From Scilla litardierei (lineage: Eukaryota; Streptophyta; Magnoliopsida; Asparagales; Asparagaceae), in NCBI GenBank assembly GCA_030789695.1, contig JAULAV010009165.1, forward strand, positions 1-64,000: a stretch of DNA of 64,000 nucleotides. Direction: 5' to 3'. The notes under the pieces were generated by a model, which worked only from the letters and a program-made list of their open reading frames with translations, was not told where the DNA came from and made no database searches. How positions within the stretch are numbered: position 1 is the first letter of the stretch; every line of letters starts with the position of its first letter. Below, in pieces: positions 32,300-44,802 of this stretch. A program made the position numbers and the translations under genes.

Positions 32300-33321
32300 A
32301 TCTAAATCCAATGTTCTTCTTGATCACTTCAGTAAGTGGTGTAGCTATGCTACTAAAGTTCTTCATGAACCGCCGGTAAAAACTAGCAAGTCCATGAAAA
32401 CTACAAACATTACCTACACATGTGGGACTTGTCCACTCTTATATTGCACGTATCTTCTCTTCATCAACCTTTATACCTTGTGCACTAACAACAAATCCCA
32501 GAAATACAAGCTTATCTGTGCAAAAAGTACACTTCTTCAAGTTAGCAAATGACTTTTCTTTTCTAAGAACATTTAAAACAGATTTCAAATGTACTACACG
32601 ATCATCCAAGTTTTTACTATAAATGAGGATATCATCAAAGTAAACAACAACAAATCTGCCTATAAATGCACGCAAAAAAATGATTTATAAGTCTCATAAA
32701 AGTGCTCGGAGCATTAGTTAAACCAAAAGGCATAACTAACCATTCATATAAACCATATTTTGTTTTAAAAGCAGTTTTCCATTCATCTCCTTCTTTCATT
32801 CTAATCTGTTGATAACCACTTTTTAAATCAATTTTAGAAAACACACAAGAACCATGCAGCTCATCTAACATATCATCTAGGCGAGGAATAGGATGACAAT
32901 ACTTTATCGTTATGTTGTTGATGGCTCGGTAATCAACGCACATTCTCCACGTCCCATCCTTCTTAGGCACAAGTAAAACTGGAACAGCGCATGGGCTCAT
33001 GCTTTCCCTCACATGCCCTTTCTCCAACAACTCACTTACATGCCGTTGAAGTTCCTTTGTCTCCTCGGGATTGCTCCTATAGGCTGGTCGGTTTGGAATC
33101 GTCGCACCGGAAACAAAATCAATCTGATGTTCAATCCCTCGGATTGGAGGTAACCCATGTTGTATTTCTTCAAAAAAAAAAACATCCCCATATTCCTGCA
33201 AAAGAGAAACAACAGAACTAGGCAAAGCAAGGTTAAGTTGGTTAGTATTTAAAAATGCCTCTTTGTACAAAAGTACAATCATCGGCTGATTTGAAAACAT
33301 TGCTATCTTAACTTCACTCAA
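32300..33321 (-). pseudogene. Element E reverse transcriptase, one frameshift in the palm
   Basis: From 33,321 the frame covers the linker ([20 protein letters not shown]), the finger region ([19 protein letters not shown]), [20 protein letters not shown] and [18 protein letters not shown] run of seven A at about 32,675 shifts the frame. The catalytic [12 protein letters not shown] and thumb (FLGFVVSAQGIKVDEEKI) follow in a second frame to 32,439. The remaining 3' part is degraded. All key RT motifs are legible. Confidence 0.88.
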
Positions 33322-33681
33322 TTTTGCATAGAAATGCTTTTGTTTCTATCTGATTTTCTCTCAATGGCCGAATTTTGATTTTCTTTTTCTCTCTCATTTT
33401 CCCGGACTCTCTCTGATTTTCACTCCTTTTCTTTTGTTCACTCACTTTCTTTTGATCACTCTCTTTTTGCAATCTCGCTTGATCCTCATAAACTTGTCGT
33501 GGTGTCAATGGTACAAGAGTTATTGGTCATTGATTAAGTACAAATGAGTATTTATTCGTAAAGCCAACATGCTTCGCATGCCTATCAAACTGTCATGGAC
33601 GCCCTAATAACAAGTGTCACACTTGCATTGGTACTACATCACATACTACATCATCTTCATATTTACCAATCCGGAATGCAA
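33322..33681 (-). pseudogene. Element E protease-RT linker, degraded
   Basis: Lysine/glutamate-rich linker on the minus strand (QKKVSEQKKRSENQRES) with stops on either side. The same kind of charged linker lies upstream of RT in element A. Confidence 0.6.
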
Positions 33682-34025
33682 CTAACACCTGCTATCATTT
33701 AACCATTGCAACTTATATAGTCTAGGAAGCATTAATATGGGCAGTCCCAATTTATCCACCATTATTGTACTTGCAACATTAGTACAGCTACCACCATCAA
33801 TAATCATACTACATACCTTGTCTTTGATGTTGCACCTGGTGTGAAAGATGTTCCCCAGTTGCACTTCTTCAACTCCTTTTGCTTGCATGCTCAATGCTCT
33901 CCTTGCTACAAATGTCAAAGCATCAGGGACTAGATATTCCTCCTTGAGATCATCCTCTAATAGTGGCATGTCATTATGGTCAGAATCATCATTGTCGGTG
34001 ACAATTTCACCATTGTCTTGTAACA
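33682..34025 (-). pseudogene. Element E gag end and protease, cut by element F
   Basis: The frame reads a D/E-rich spacer, RRALSMQ, then VCSMIIDGGSCTNVAS, the aspartic protease active-site region as written in plant Ty3/gypsy elements (IDGGSCxNVAS). It is interrupted at 34,026-34,030 (TSD CCATG) by element F. The upstream gag continues at 43,018. Confidence 0.85.
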
Positions 34026-34030
34026 CCATG

Positions 34031-36636
34031 TGTCACGCCCCGCTTCCTTTTAGATTTGGGAGCGAGGACGCGAACGGACCCGCTTATGCAAGTCAGGAGG
34101 AGGTACTTTTGCTTTTCTTTCCCCCTTGACTTAACACAATAAGCGTCTGTGTGAAAACCGCAGGTTCTTGCTTGCATTACTTAAAAACAACACAGATAAG
34201 AAAAACATTGTTACAATCTCAAATGTCTCAACGGAATTACAACAAATGTACAAAAGAAGAGTGGGTCTTATGACCCGTACAATAAGTGAAAAGAAGTGCA
34301 ATGAAAGTTCTCTAGTTTGACAGTTCTTGGTCCACTGATTCAGCTATCTTAACTAGTCCTCCTGGTGCTATAGCTCAGGATCTGACATACATCCAAAAAC
34401 ATGAATGTATGTCAGCAAGGGTCTGCAAGTAGATGTTAGAACCCAAGGCAAGGTATGCAAATTTATACTGGATTTAAGAGACAATTAAAGAATTAAACGG
34501 GATAATGACAACAAGTTTAAACATGCTGATTAAGATTAATGAAGTAAAGTACATCCTAGCATGCAGTTCTAAGCAGTTTAACAAGTAAGGTGAGCAATTA
34601 TGACATGTCAGTTATAACGAAGTAAAAAGTAACACTATAACATGGCAATCCTGATGTGTGAGCAAGTAACACGATTATTACAATTACAATGCAATGCTTT
34701 CTATCATGCATAGGGTTCTCGCCTTTAGGTCGTGATGAGTGGGTCGTTCTTCACACGGGGGCCTACCGTGTTTGGAGCTAACCCACCGCATACGGGCGGT
34801 GCCCTTGAAGAGAGTGCCCCTGTCATACGCCTAGTAGCCGCTCAACCCTAACCCCACCAAAGAATGTTGTGCTGGACACGAGCCAAGCGCTAAACCGACA
34901 TATACTGGAACACGAGCCAGACTAGTCATATGTGACCCGACTGGAACACGAGCCAGACTAGTCACACATGACCAACGGATTAGCCATAGTACAAGCACGA
35001 ATTCACGAATTTGCTAACTCACATAACATCACGCAAATCACGATTTCGCCTTCGAGACGCACGATTTCTCGATGTCTCACGCTAGTTAATTATTTCAAGG
35101 CATGCAGCAATTAAATAACATAATCATTTATTTCCATACAGTATTTTCTAAGTTACAAGAGTATCGAAAACATAATTCGCAATAATTTAGCAAATAGGGT
35201 GAACATGTGATTTTAACTAAAAACGAACAGAAAGTTGATTTTTCTTGTTATTGTTCTAAACTAAGTTATATCAAGTTATATGTCGTTGGATCACATTTTT
35301 AGCCACGGATGTCAAGGTAGTGATTTCACGCGTCATTTCACATGCAGGTTTTGAGTTATACAACTTTACGTACAAAAGACTAATTTAACATCCAACTTCA
35401 AAAATACACTATAAATTGTATACTTGCCTGATTTTCGTGATTTTGGAGCCGTTGGGTTCGTCTCGACGGGTACTACGTGTCGGTATGTCCGGTTTTCTGT
35501 TTCGGTTAAACAAATCAATGAATTAGATTTTTCGTGAATGAACACAATATTAAAATAATTCCTAACTTGGGTTCATCTGATTTTATCGGGTTCTCTGGCT
35601 AGGGTGATATTTATATAATGTTAAATTAACTTGATACACCTCATTTTATCCTAATTATTAACCTAGAGTTTTTAACAATTATTAACATGCTGAATTATAA
35701 CAAGTTAATGTTCAAATTAATATTAATACCCTATTAATACCATTCTTACCTAAAGCTAATGGTGTGGTTAACATCATGTTTAATATTACATTCAATACCC
35801 AATAGCAATAATGCCCCCAAAACCCAATAATCTTAAAGGGACTGATTTGTTTTGAAGGAAATTGGGTTGATGAAGCTTGGTGGAGGATTTTGCAGTAGAT
35901 GAAGAGGTGGGTTTGCAGTGGAGTGTTGATGTTGTGGTTTCCTCTACCCAATTTGGGAGAAAGGGCTCCGATGAAGCTGTTGTTAAAACAGTGAAGTAGG
36001 AGAGAACAGCTTGATGGAAGGGGGTTGGCAGTGGGGGAGAGAATGAATTGGGTGTTGGATCTCACCAGTTTCATTCGGTGGGATTCAATAGGGGTAGAGT
36101 TAGGTTTAATTAGGGTAAAGTTAATTAGTAAAAGTAAATGATAATTAAAGTAATTAGCAAGAAAAATAATTAGCAAAGATTACATGGTGAAAGGTAAAAG
36201 TAATTACTAAATGTAATTAATGATTGGTAAGAGCAATTAGTGATTAGTGAATAATAAAACTATTTAGTAAAACTAATTATTAAATGTAATTAGTAAAAAT
36301 ATTTGGTAGACGGTAGAAAGGTAAACGTAATTAGGGAAGAGTAATTTATTTAAACACTAAAATACCGATTTTCACAACCTACTCTGAAAATTTCGAAGAT
36401 GCCATGAGTTCGTATCCTCGCGAGAAGTACGAATACAAAGTCCATTTTAAGATCGTATTTGCATCAAATTCATATACGATAATACGTAAAAATATTTAAA
36501 CTCAAAGTCATATTTTAAAATTGTATAAACTATTTTTTTTCAAATCCTTCGGTCGTATTTGAATCTTTTTGTAATAGTAATACGTAAGAGACGTAAAATG
36601 TGGAAATACGTGTATTGCTAGATACAGATCATTACA
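34031..36636 (-). repeat. Element F 3' LTR (2,606 bp)
   Basis: A few percent different from the right LTR by eye. It contains a 36-bp direct repeat (start 34,904 and 34,940; ACTGGAACACGAGCCAGACT). It lacks a 678-bp segment present in the other LTR. Confidence 0.92.
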
Positions 36637-36649
36637 CCCTACCCACCTT
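36637..36649 (-). other. Element F polypurine tract
   Basis: Minus-strand AAGGTGGGTAGGG adjoining the LTR start TGTAATGA. Confidence 0.7.
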
Positions 36650-39600
36650 ATAAAAAATTCCATCCTCGGAATTTCTTAAGATTTGGGTTCATTAAACAGA
36701 TATCGATTATGCACCTTATCGTATTTCTACTTTGACCTGAAATACTTCTAGATGAAGTAATGAAATTGGTTAGGAAAAGACCAGTGATGTGGTTATGATT
36801 AAGTTTCAAAAAAGGTTCGGATGACTAAGCACCATCGATGGCCTTAACCGTTAGTGGGCAAGTGAAAAGACTAGGGACGGATACCCAAGATGTGCAGGGA
36901 TGATGATGAGTGATGAATAACAATGTGTGTATGTATACACTTACAACTGCAACTCTCATATTCTAACAAAATGCATGCTAAACCTGTAATCTCAATCAAG
37001 TATTTCTCAAATAACTCATCAATACTCGTCTCATCACCGAATCATGTTACAATTATAAGCATATCATAAAACTTAGCTACAGATCCGACCTTATCGTTCG
37101 AATTCTAACTCAAGGTTCTTGCTTCACAATAATCAATACTTTATACCAAATAATCTTTGAAGGAAAAACACTAAGTATCCTCAACCAATACCATTTGCAA
37201 ATTTCTTCACCCTTCACTTGTTATTGATATTAGAGCAATATCATCTCCTGTGAAATCTCTAATGTATAGTTCGTCTGTAGCCAAATTGTCCAAAATTATT
37301 TATTCTCCTAAGTGATCTTATCCATTATATATCATCACATTGTCCATTGCATAACCTAACTGGTAACACTACAATTGTGACCTCTCCCAACTCCAATCTT
37401 ATCTTTATATCAAGCAATCAATATAATGATGATACACCAGTTGCGAATGTATGACGACCATTACAAATACGCCTAGTATACATCACTATTTACAATCAAT
37501 AATTGTCCTGCTCCCAACACATCCTTCCTCGTGACAACTCATAAAGTTATTCACCATACTTAATAAAACACTAAATCGTATCTTGTCATTTTTCATTGTA
37601 TCCTGTTCCGAACAATTTCAATCAATCCAAATAACTATCCATCAATGTAACACATCATTTCTAGTATCTTCATTACTATATCTACTTCTGATCTATCAAG
37701 TAGCCAAAATATGAGATAATGGCATTACATGAAAATGATAGCTATGATAATGACACCTGTTCGAACATGGAGCCTGAGGTGATAGGTCAGTAGCATGCTA
37801 TATTTAAACTACATAAAAAGGAAGAACATAAAGTTTAAAATTTCAATTCCTGCCAAAAGATGAATACTGGGTCTTAACCAAGTAAATCATCGATATAGAA
37901 AACATAGACGTAAGGACTAATCCATATGCATTCGCGCTGTTACAACTTAACCAGCTAAACACAAAAGACATCATCTGCCATGCTACCAAATTACAAGCCA
38001 ATATCCAGATCGACACTAAAAGGCAAACATAAGGCCAATTATCAAGGATCAAGATCATCGCTACCACTTCTTCCAGCAATCTCAATAACATCCAACAATA
38101 AGCCAGCATCAAAGCTGTCTCCCAAATCCGAGCACAAGACTGACATCCAACTTCAACACCTAAGGCCAAAAACAAGCCAATACTCATCCCCAATGATACT
38201 CCTTGTCAACACCATTGGTCGACATCCACGGTTATCACAATCAGCCCTAAACAATATAACGACCAAAAGCTCACGGTCCAACAGACACGAAGGAGTGGAC
38301 CCAAGAAGGAAACGAAGTGGGGCACCTTAGGGGGTAAGACCAAGGACAAAGAGCTCGAAAGAACACCAAGAACAGCGACTTCCCAAGATCACAACTACAC
38401 GGCAACATCGATGTGGCGACAAAGGTTGTTGCTAAGCCCATCAATCCCCAAACTCGTCGGTGGGCCATCGGCGGCTGTCGATCCATGGTGGCGACGGCTG
38501 CGCAACATGGCGGGTGCCTCCAGGATGGGGTGGAGCTTCAGATGAGGTCGGAGGAGCTCAAGGCAAGATGGGTAGGTTTCGACGGGAACAGGGTTCGAGG
38601 AGAGGATAAGGACAAAAGGCAATAATGAGGGGGAAGGTGGTAGGCGGGAAAGAATTCAAACACATGGAAAAATCGGGTACAAGATGAAAGTAGGGTTAGA
38701 AAAGAAATATGAGCTCAAGAAGGATGCAAAAACATAACAGCCTACACGTGTCTGTCACGTTTGTCTCGTCCTAAATTCTCTAGTACCATCCTTGAATACT
38801 TCTGAGCGTCCTTTTGATCAGCTTCAGTTGTCGAACTCAAACTTCTGATGATCGAAGATCCGAACGCTACTCTCCGTAGCTAGAGTTCAAGCGTACTAAA
38901 AATAAAAAGATTCTAAGTAGGTCAATCAAGCTAAAGGAAGGTTGACAATGAATAAGATTGATGGCGTTACATAATCATGATTTATGTCCTTGCGGTCCAG
39001 CGGACACGGCCAGGAATGTGACTAAGCCAGGATCACTTACCCCCAGTCTAGCTAGGGTGATCCAACAAACTTAGCCAAGCACATTGACCAGATCATGGCC
39101 CATTGAAGGAAGCTTATCATTTATATGCATGCCATCAACAAAAGGGTTTAAAGATAAAGATCTCCGTATGTAGAAGGTAAAATAGGATGGTATAGATTAG
39201 AAATCATTATAATATGGTGACTAAGAATTTTCAGTGAAGGAAACTCAAAATCAAAGAATAAATTTTAAATCAGTTGAAAAATATGTGGCCTATGTATATA
39301 TATTAAAGATCTTTAAAGAAATTAAACTGGGCGAGAAATTCCATAAAGGGATATCGATAGGAAAATCAGTATAGTAATGTGAGTGATTCAAAGGATAATG
39401 ATGGCTGTCGGGGAGATCACGTGGGTCGAAAGCAAGGATTAGAATAGGTTGATCAAACGTGAGCATTGGTAGGAAAAGACTTGTGAAAAGACTACGACAG
39501 ATTCCTAAGGTCATAAAGTGGAATAAAAAGGAAGGGAGATTAAAATCAAGGGTATACTGATTTGGTTGACTAAGGATCATGAAACTTAGGACTAGAATTT

Positions 39601-39729
39601 TCTAATGAACTAGATAGAGGTAGAACATTCTAGGGAAAGTGTTGTAGGAGAGTTAAGATTGTAATATTATCCATGCTGTTTTAAAGTATTTTGCATGAGC
39701 ATTGACCTGCGTGGGCCACCACTAAAACA
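36650..39729. other. Element F interior, no recognisable gene
   Basis: No gag, PR, RT or integrase motif seen on either strand. Open frames of 70-116 aa at about 37,840-38,620 overlap on both strands and match no family I recognise. The part around 38,960-39,140 is the reverse complement of a stretch of element C (11,806-11,990), so F carries a copia-related fragment. Confidence 0.7.
38960..39140 (-). repeat. Inverted copy of an element C interior segment
   Basis: Its reverse complement shares with 11,806-11,990 the segments GGATCACCCTAGCT, GCTGGACCGCAAGGA and the preceding AAGCTTCCTTCAATGG/AAGTTTCCTTCAATGG, in the same order and spacing. Confidence 0.75.
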
Positions 39730-42700
39730 TGTCACGCCCCGCTTCCTATTAGATTTGGGAGCGAGGACGCGAACGGGCCCGCTTATGCAAGTCAGGAGGA
39801 TGTACTTTTGCTTTTCTTTCCCCCTTGACTTAACACAATAAGCGTCTGTGTGAAAACCGCAAGTTCTTGCTTGCATTACTTAAAAACAACACAAATAAGA
39901 AAAACTTTATTACAATCTCAAATGTCTCACCGGAATTACAACAAATGTAGAAAAGAAGAGTGGGTCTTATGACCCGTACAATAAGTGAAAAGAAGTGCAA
40001 TGAAAGTTCTCTAGTTTGACAGTTCTTGGTCCACTGGTTCAGCTATCTCAACTAGTCCTCCTGGTGCTATAGCTCAGGATCTGACATACATCCAAAAACA
40101 TGAATGTATGTCAACAAGGGTCTGCAAGTAGATGTTAGAACCCAAGGCAAGGTATACAAATTTATACTGGATTTAAGAGACAATTAAAGAATTAAACGGG
40201 ATAATGACAACAAGTTTAAACATGCTGATTAAGAATAATGAAGTAAAGTAAAGTACATCCTAGCATGCAGTTCTAAGCAGTTTAACAAGTAATGTGAGTA
40301 ATTATGACATGGCAGTTATAACAAAGTAAAAAGTAACACTATAACATGGCAATCCTGATGTACGAGCAAGTAACACGATTATTACAATTACAATGCAATG
40401 CTTTCTATCATGTATAGGGTTCTCGACTTTAGGTCGTGATGAGTGGGTCGTTCTTCACACGGGGGCCTACCGTGTTTGGTGCTAACCCACCGTATACGGG
40501 TGGTGCCCTTGAAGAGAGTACCCCATCATACGCCTAGTAGCCGCTCAACCCTAACCCCACCCAAGAATATTGTGCTGGACACGAGCTAGGCGCTAAACCG
40601 ACATATACTGGAACACGAGCCAGACTAGTCATATGTGACCCTACTGGAACACGAGCTAGACTAGTCACACATGACCGACGGAGTAGCCATAGTACAAGCA
40701 CGAATTCACGAATTTGCCAACTCACATAACATCACGCAAATCACGATTTCGCCTTCGAGGCGCCCGATTTCTCGATGTCTCACGCTAGTTAATTATTTCA
40801 AGGCATGCATCAATTAAATAACATAATCATTTATTTCCATACAGTATTTTCTAAGTTACAAGAGTATCGAAAACATCATTCGCAATAATTTAGCAAATAG
40901 GGTGAACATGCGATTTTAACGAAAACGAACAGAAAGTTGATTTTTCTTGTTATTGTTCTAAAATAAGTTATATTAAGTTATATGTCGTTGGATCACATTT
41001 TTAGCCACGGATGTCATGGTAGTGATTTCACGCGTCATTTCACGTGCAAGTTTTGAGTTATACAACTTTACGTACAAAAGACTAATTTAACATCCAACTT
41101 CAAAAATACACTACAAATTGTATACTTGCCTGATTTCCGTGATTTTGGTGCCGTCGGGTTCGTCTCGACGGGTACTACGTGTCGGTATGCTGGGTTTTCT
41201 GTTTCGGTTAAATAATTCAATGAATTAGATTTTTCGTGAATGAACACAATATTAAAATAATTCCTAACTTGGGTTCATCTGATTTTTATCGGGATCTCTG
41301 GCTAGGGTGATATTTATATTATCTTAAATTAACTTGATACGCCTCATTTTATTCTAATAATTAACCTAACGTTGTTTAACAATTATTAACATGCTGGAAT
41401 TATAACAAGTTAATGTTCAAATTAATATTAATACCCTATTAATACCATTCTTACCTAAAGCTAATGGTGTCGTTAACATCATGTTTAATATTACATTCAA
41501 TACCCAATAGCAATAATGCCCCAAAACCCAATAATCTTAATACCCAATGGGCTAACCCAATACCCAATAAGAAACTTAAATCCAATAGGAGTTAAAACCC
41601 AAACAAGATAACTTTAAACCCAAACCCAATAAGAAACTTTATACCTCTCTCTTATCTTTTATTACCTTTCATTACTACTACCTTCTTTCTTTACTCTTTC
41701 TTTTTTTGTTGTACAGGCTGTCCCTCTTCTTCTGTCTTCGTTCTTCTCTTTTCATTTTTGTTTTTTTTCCGTTGTTGCAGCAAACCGAAGGGAACTCACG
41801 CACTCCGGCAAGGGGAAGGCCACACACACGGGGAGAGGGACTCATGGCGCGTGCTCGGAGAGCTACTGGCGGTCGTTGTCGGCGGCTTCCGACCAGGCTG
41901 CGGCGGCGACGCCCTCCAGCGCTGGGGCGGCGGCGCAGTGGACCTCCGACGGCGGGTAGAGGCTCCGGGCGACGGCCTCCGGTGATGTAGGGGGATGGGT
42001 TGCGCGCAGGTGGAGGGAGGTGCCGGCCTAGGGTGAGGGAGGAGGAGGAAGATGAAGATTGAGGATGAAGGGGGGTTTTGATTTTGTGTAGGAATTTAAA
42101 CTTGTTTTCAGATCTGAAATCTCTTGCTTCCCCTCTTATAATTTCAGTTTGAACTTTTGGGGATTGGATTTGTTTGATTCTGGTTTGAGGATTTGTGTTT
42201 TTGGTTGATGGATGATTGAGGGACTGATTTGTTTTGAAGGAAATTAGGTTGATGAAGCTTGGTGGAGGATTTTGTAGTAGATGAAGAGGTGGGTTTGCAG
42301 TGGAGTGTCGATGTTGTGGTTTCCTCTACCCAATTTGGGAGAAAGGGCTCCGATGAAGCTGCTGTTAAAACAGTGAAGTAGGAGAGAACAGCTTGATGGA
42401 AGGGGGTTGGCAGTGGGGGAGAGAATGAATTGGGTGTTGGATCTCACCAGTTTCATTCGGTGGGATTCAATAGGGGTAGAGTTAGGTTTAATTAGGGTAA
42501 AGTTAATTAGTAAAAGTAAATGATAATTAAAGTAATTAGCAAGAAAAATAATTAGCAAAGATTACATGGTGAAAGGTAAAAGTAATTACTAAATGTAATT
42601 AGTGATTGGTAAGAGCAATTAGTGATTACTGAATAATAAAACTATTTAGTAAAACTAATTAGTAAATGTAATTAGTAAAAATATTTGGTAGACGGTAGAA

Positions 42701-43017
42701 AGGTAAACGTAATTAGGGAAGAGTAATTTATTTAAACACTAAAATACCGATTTTCACAACCTACTCTGAAAATTTCGAAGATGCCATGAGTTCGTATCCT
42801 CGCGAGAAGTACGAATACAAAGTCCATTTTAAGATCGTATTTGCATCAAATTCATATAAGATAATACGTAAAAATATTTAAACTCAAAGTCATATTTTAA
42901 AATTGTATAAACTATTTTTTTCAAATCCTTCGGATGTATTTGAATCTTTTTGTAATAGTAATACGTAAGAGACGTAAAATGTGGAATTACGTGTATTGCT
43001 AGATACGGGTCATTACA
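39730..43017 (-). repeat. Element F 5' LTR (3,288 bp)
   Basis: Same as the left LTR apart from scattered changes and an extra 678 bp at 41,541-42,218. It ends with TSD CCATG. Confidence 0.92.
41541..42218. other. 678-bp segment present in only one LTR of element F
   Basis: Begins inside a run of ACCCAATA-type repeats, then pyrimidine-rich, then G+C-rich (about 41,800-42,000). The repeat run continues across its left edge, which suggests the long form is original and the left LTR lost it. The short frames inside are not recognised. Confidence 0.7.
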
Positions 43018-43370
43018 CCATGACCTGCCTATTTGGGCATTAACTTGACATATGTCCCCTGCCTTGGCATTTAAAATATTTAATGTCACGATTTCTAGAG
43101 GTTGAAGGGTCTGATTTACCTTGAGAATTGTGACGGATATTCTCAGACTTAGGCTTAGGTTGGGCATTTGTGGCTTGTCCATCTTCTTTGTATAACTCAG
43201 TTTCCAAGATGTAGGACTTGAGTTATGGGCTGTACTTGATCCACCCCTCCTCTTGAGTTGTTTCTCCACTTTGATGGCCATGTGCACCATGTCTTCCCAC
43301 TCCACATAATGCTGCATCTCTACCTTATCATGGATTTTCTGATTTAATCCATGTAAGAACCTAGCCATTG
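43018..43370 (-). pseudogene. Element E gag, second part with degraded zinc knuckle
   Basis: The frame starts MARFLHGLNQKIHDKVEMQH, matching element A gag (MARFLRGLNPDIDDAVEMHH). The zinc knuckle is readable after a shift as FKCQGRGHM (first Cys lost), followed by a stop. Just past it the gene is cut by element F. Confidence 0.8.
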
Positions 43371-44085
43371 TAGCCTCTCTATCTTCCTCTACATTTGCCT
43401 AAATCATAGCAATCTCCATCTGCTTGTAGTAATCTTCTACGATGCGACTTCCTTGCATAAAACCTTGAAGCTTATTGTATATCTCTCGATAGTAGTAACT
43501 AGGAACGAACTACTTTCTCATTACTGCTTTCATCTCCTCTCATGTCTCTATTGGTCGTTCTCTATTTCTTCTCCTAGTTGTAACAAGCTGATCCCACCAA
43601 GTAATATCATAGTCAGAAAATTCAATCACTGCCAATTTTACCTTCTTTGCTTCAGAATAGTTGTAGCAGTCAAATATGAATTCCATCTTCTTCTCCCACT
43701 CAAGGTATGCTTCAGGATCAGTTTTACCTTGAAATGAAGGAATCTTCATCTTAATACCACCCAAGTTGTTATCTTCCATATTCCTAGCTTCTCTAAACCT
43801 CCATCCACGTCTCCTATGATTAACAACTGAATATCGATCTTCATCAAAACCAGTCCCATAAGACTCTTCATCTTCACCCTTTACTACCCTCGGCTGAACT
43901 ATTTCCCTTCTATGCATATTAGGAGTATTTTGTGGCTACTCACTAAGTTTATCCTCCATCTTATCTAGGCGTTCATGAACTTGCTCGAGCTCCAACTTCA
44001 TCACACGCTTCATCTCACTCATTATGGCCTCCACTAGCAATTTCTGATCAGGCAAATCTGTGGTAGCACTACTGCGAGACATGTA
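43371..44085 (-). pseudogene. Element E gag, first part
   Basis: Contains the capsid-like motif IKMKIPSFQGKTDPEAYLEWE, then YNYSEAKKVKLAVIEFSDYDITWWDQL, at the same place as in element A. The long open piece starts at 43,917, but gag-like sequence with stops reaches upstream to about 44,085 (a Met-Ser-Arg start is plausible there). Stops at about 43,400-43,540 break the chain. Confidence 0.8.
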
Positions 44086-44788
44086 AACAAAGTTAGAAAA
44101 AAGGACCTCGAAATTCTATCCCTTACATGTTTACACTCAAGAATGTGAATCACTCTACGCTTTTTCACTCAAAATTTGTGGCCTCTAACCCTCTAATTGT
44201 TCTCACCATTCTTACTTCTCTTACTCTGTAATTTCTCTTTCAGTTCTTTTGGAACTAAAACAAACAATACACAGAATTTCCAATAACAATTCATTAAGAA
44301 CTCATAAAGGAATTTCGGATCTGAAAGGAAGATTACAAGAAACACGAGTGACAAAAATTTTGGAAGTCTGAAATTATCAAAATTTCCACAAAAAAGATTA
44401 GCCTTTGGAGGGATATTTTCACACACACAAAAAGATAGATCTTTAGGGTGATGTGATTTGTTGTGCTGATTATAACCAAAATGAATGATAACAAAATTTT
44501 TTTTTGTTAAGTCCGATGTACCCTTTCTTGTTTTGTTTTTTCTTTCTTCTTCTTTACTTCTTCTTCTTTTTTTTTTGCTTTTTTGAAACTTTTTTTTGGA
44601 TAATCAGCAACTGTATTTTTGATAGTAAAGGAATGATATTTCGGAACAAAATACGAACGAAAAAATGGATAAAGAAATTCGGCTAAACAAAAATATGTAA
44701 ACCGAATTTAGAGACTAAAAGAATACGGAATAAAGAAAAGAAAGGGGTTTTTAGTTTAAAAGATAGGCAAACCTGATCTAGACTCAAA
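44086..44788 (-). other. Element E leader, no gene seen
   Basis: Untranslated leader with a poly-T tract (44,490-44,600). Nothing coding recognised. Confidence 0.6.
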
Positions 44789-44800
44789 GCTCTGATACCA
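44789..44800 (-). other. Element E primer binding site
   Basis: Minus-strand TGGTATCAGAGC, the initiator-Met tRNA complement, two bases from the 5' LTR. Confidence 0.9.
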
Positions 44801-44802
44801 AA

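Larger units (their letters stand above)
34031..43017 (-). mobile_element. Element F: gypsy-type LTR element lacking gag and pol
   Basis: Long LTRs (TGTCACGCCCCG...ATTACA on plus) flank 3.09 kb, with TSD CCATG (34,026-34,030; 43,018-43,022) inside E gag. On the minus strand the polypurine tract AAGGTGGGTAGGG abuts TGTAATGA, so it reads right to left. The TGTAATGA...GGGGCGTGACA ends and the CCGAGGATGGAATTT segment before the tract resemble Tekay/Del elements, which is inference. No primer binding site of a familiar type follows the 5' LTR. It is likely non-autonomous. Confidence 0.85.

Noticed and set aside
35712..36176. 154-aa minus-strand frame in the element F LTR (repeated at 42,244-42,558)
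   Set aside because: It appears in both LTRs only because LTRs are duplicates, it differs in length between them, and it has no domain.
37843..38625. Frames of 70-116 aa in the interior of element F
   Set aside because: They overlap on both strands, with no homology I recognise and no gag or pol motif.
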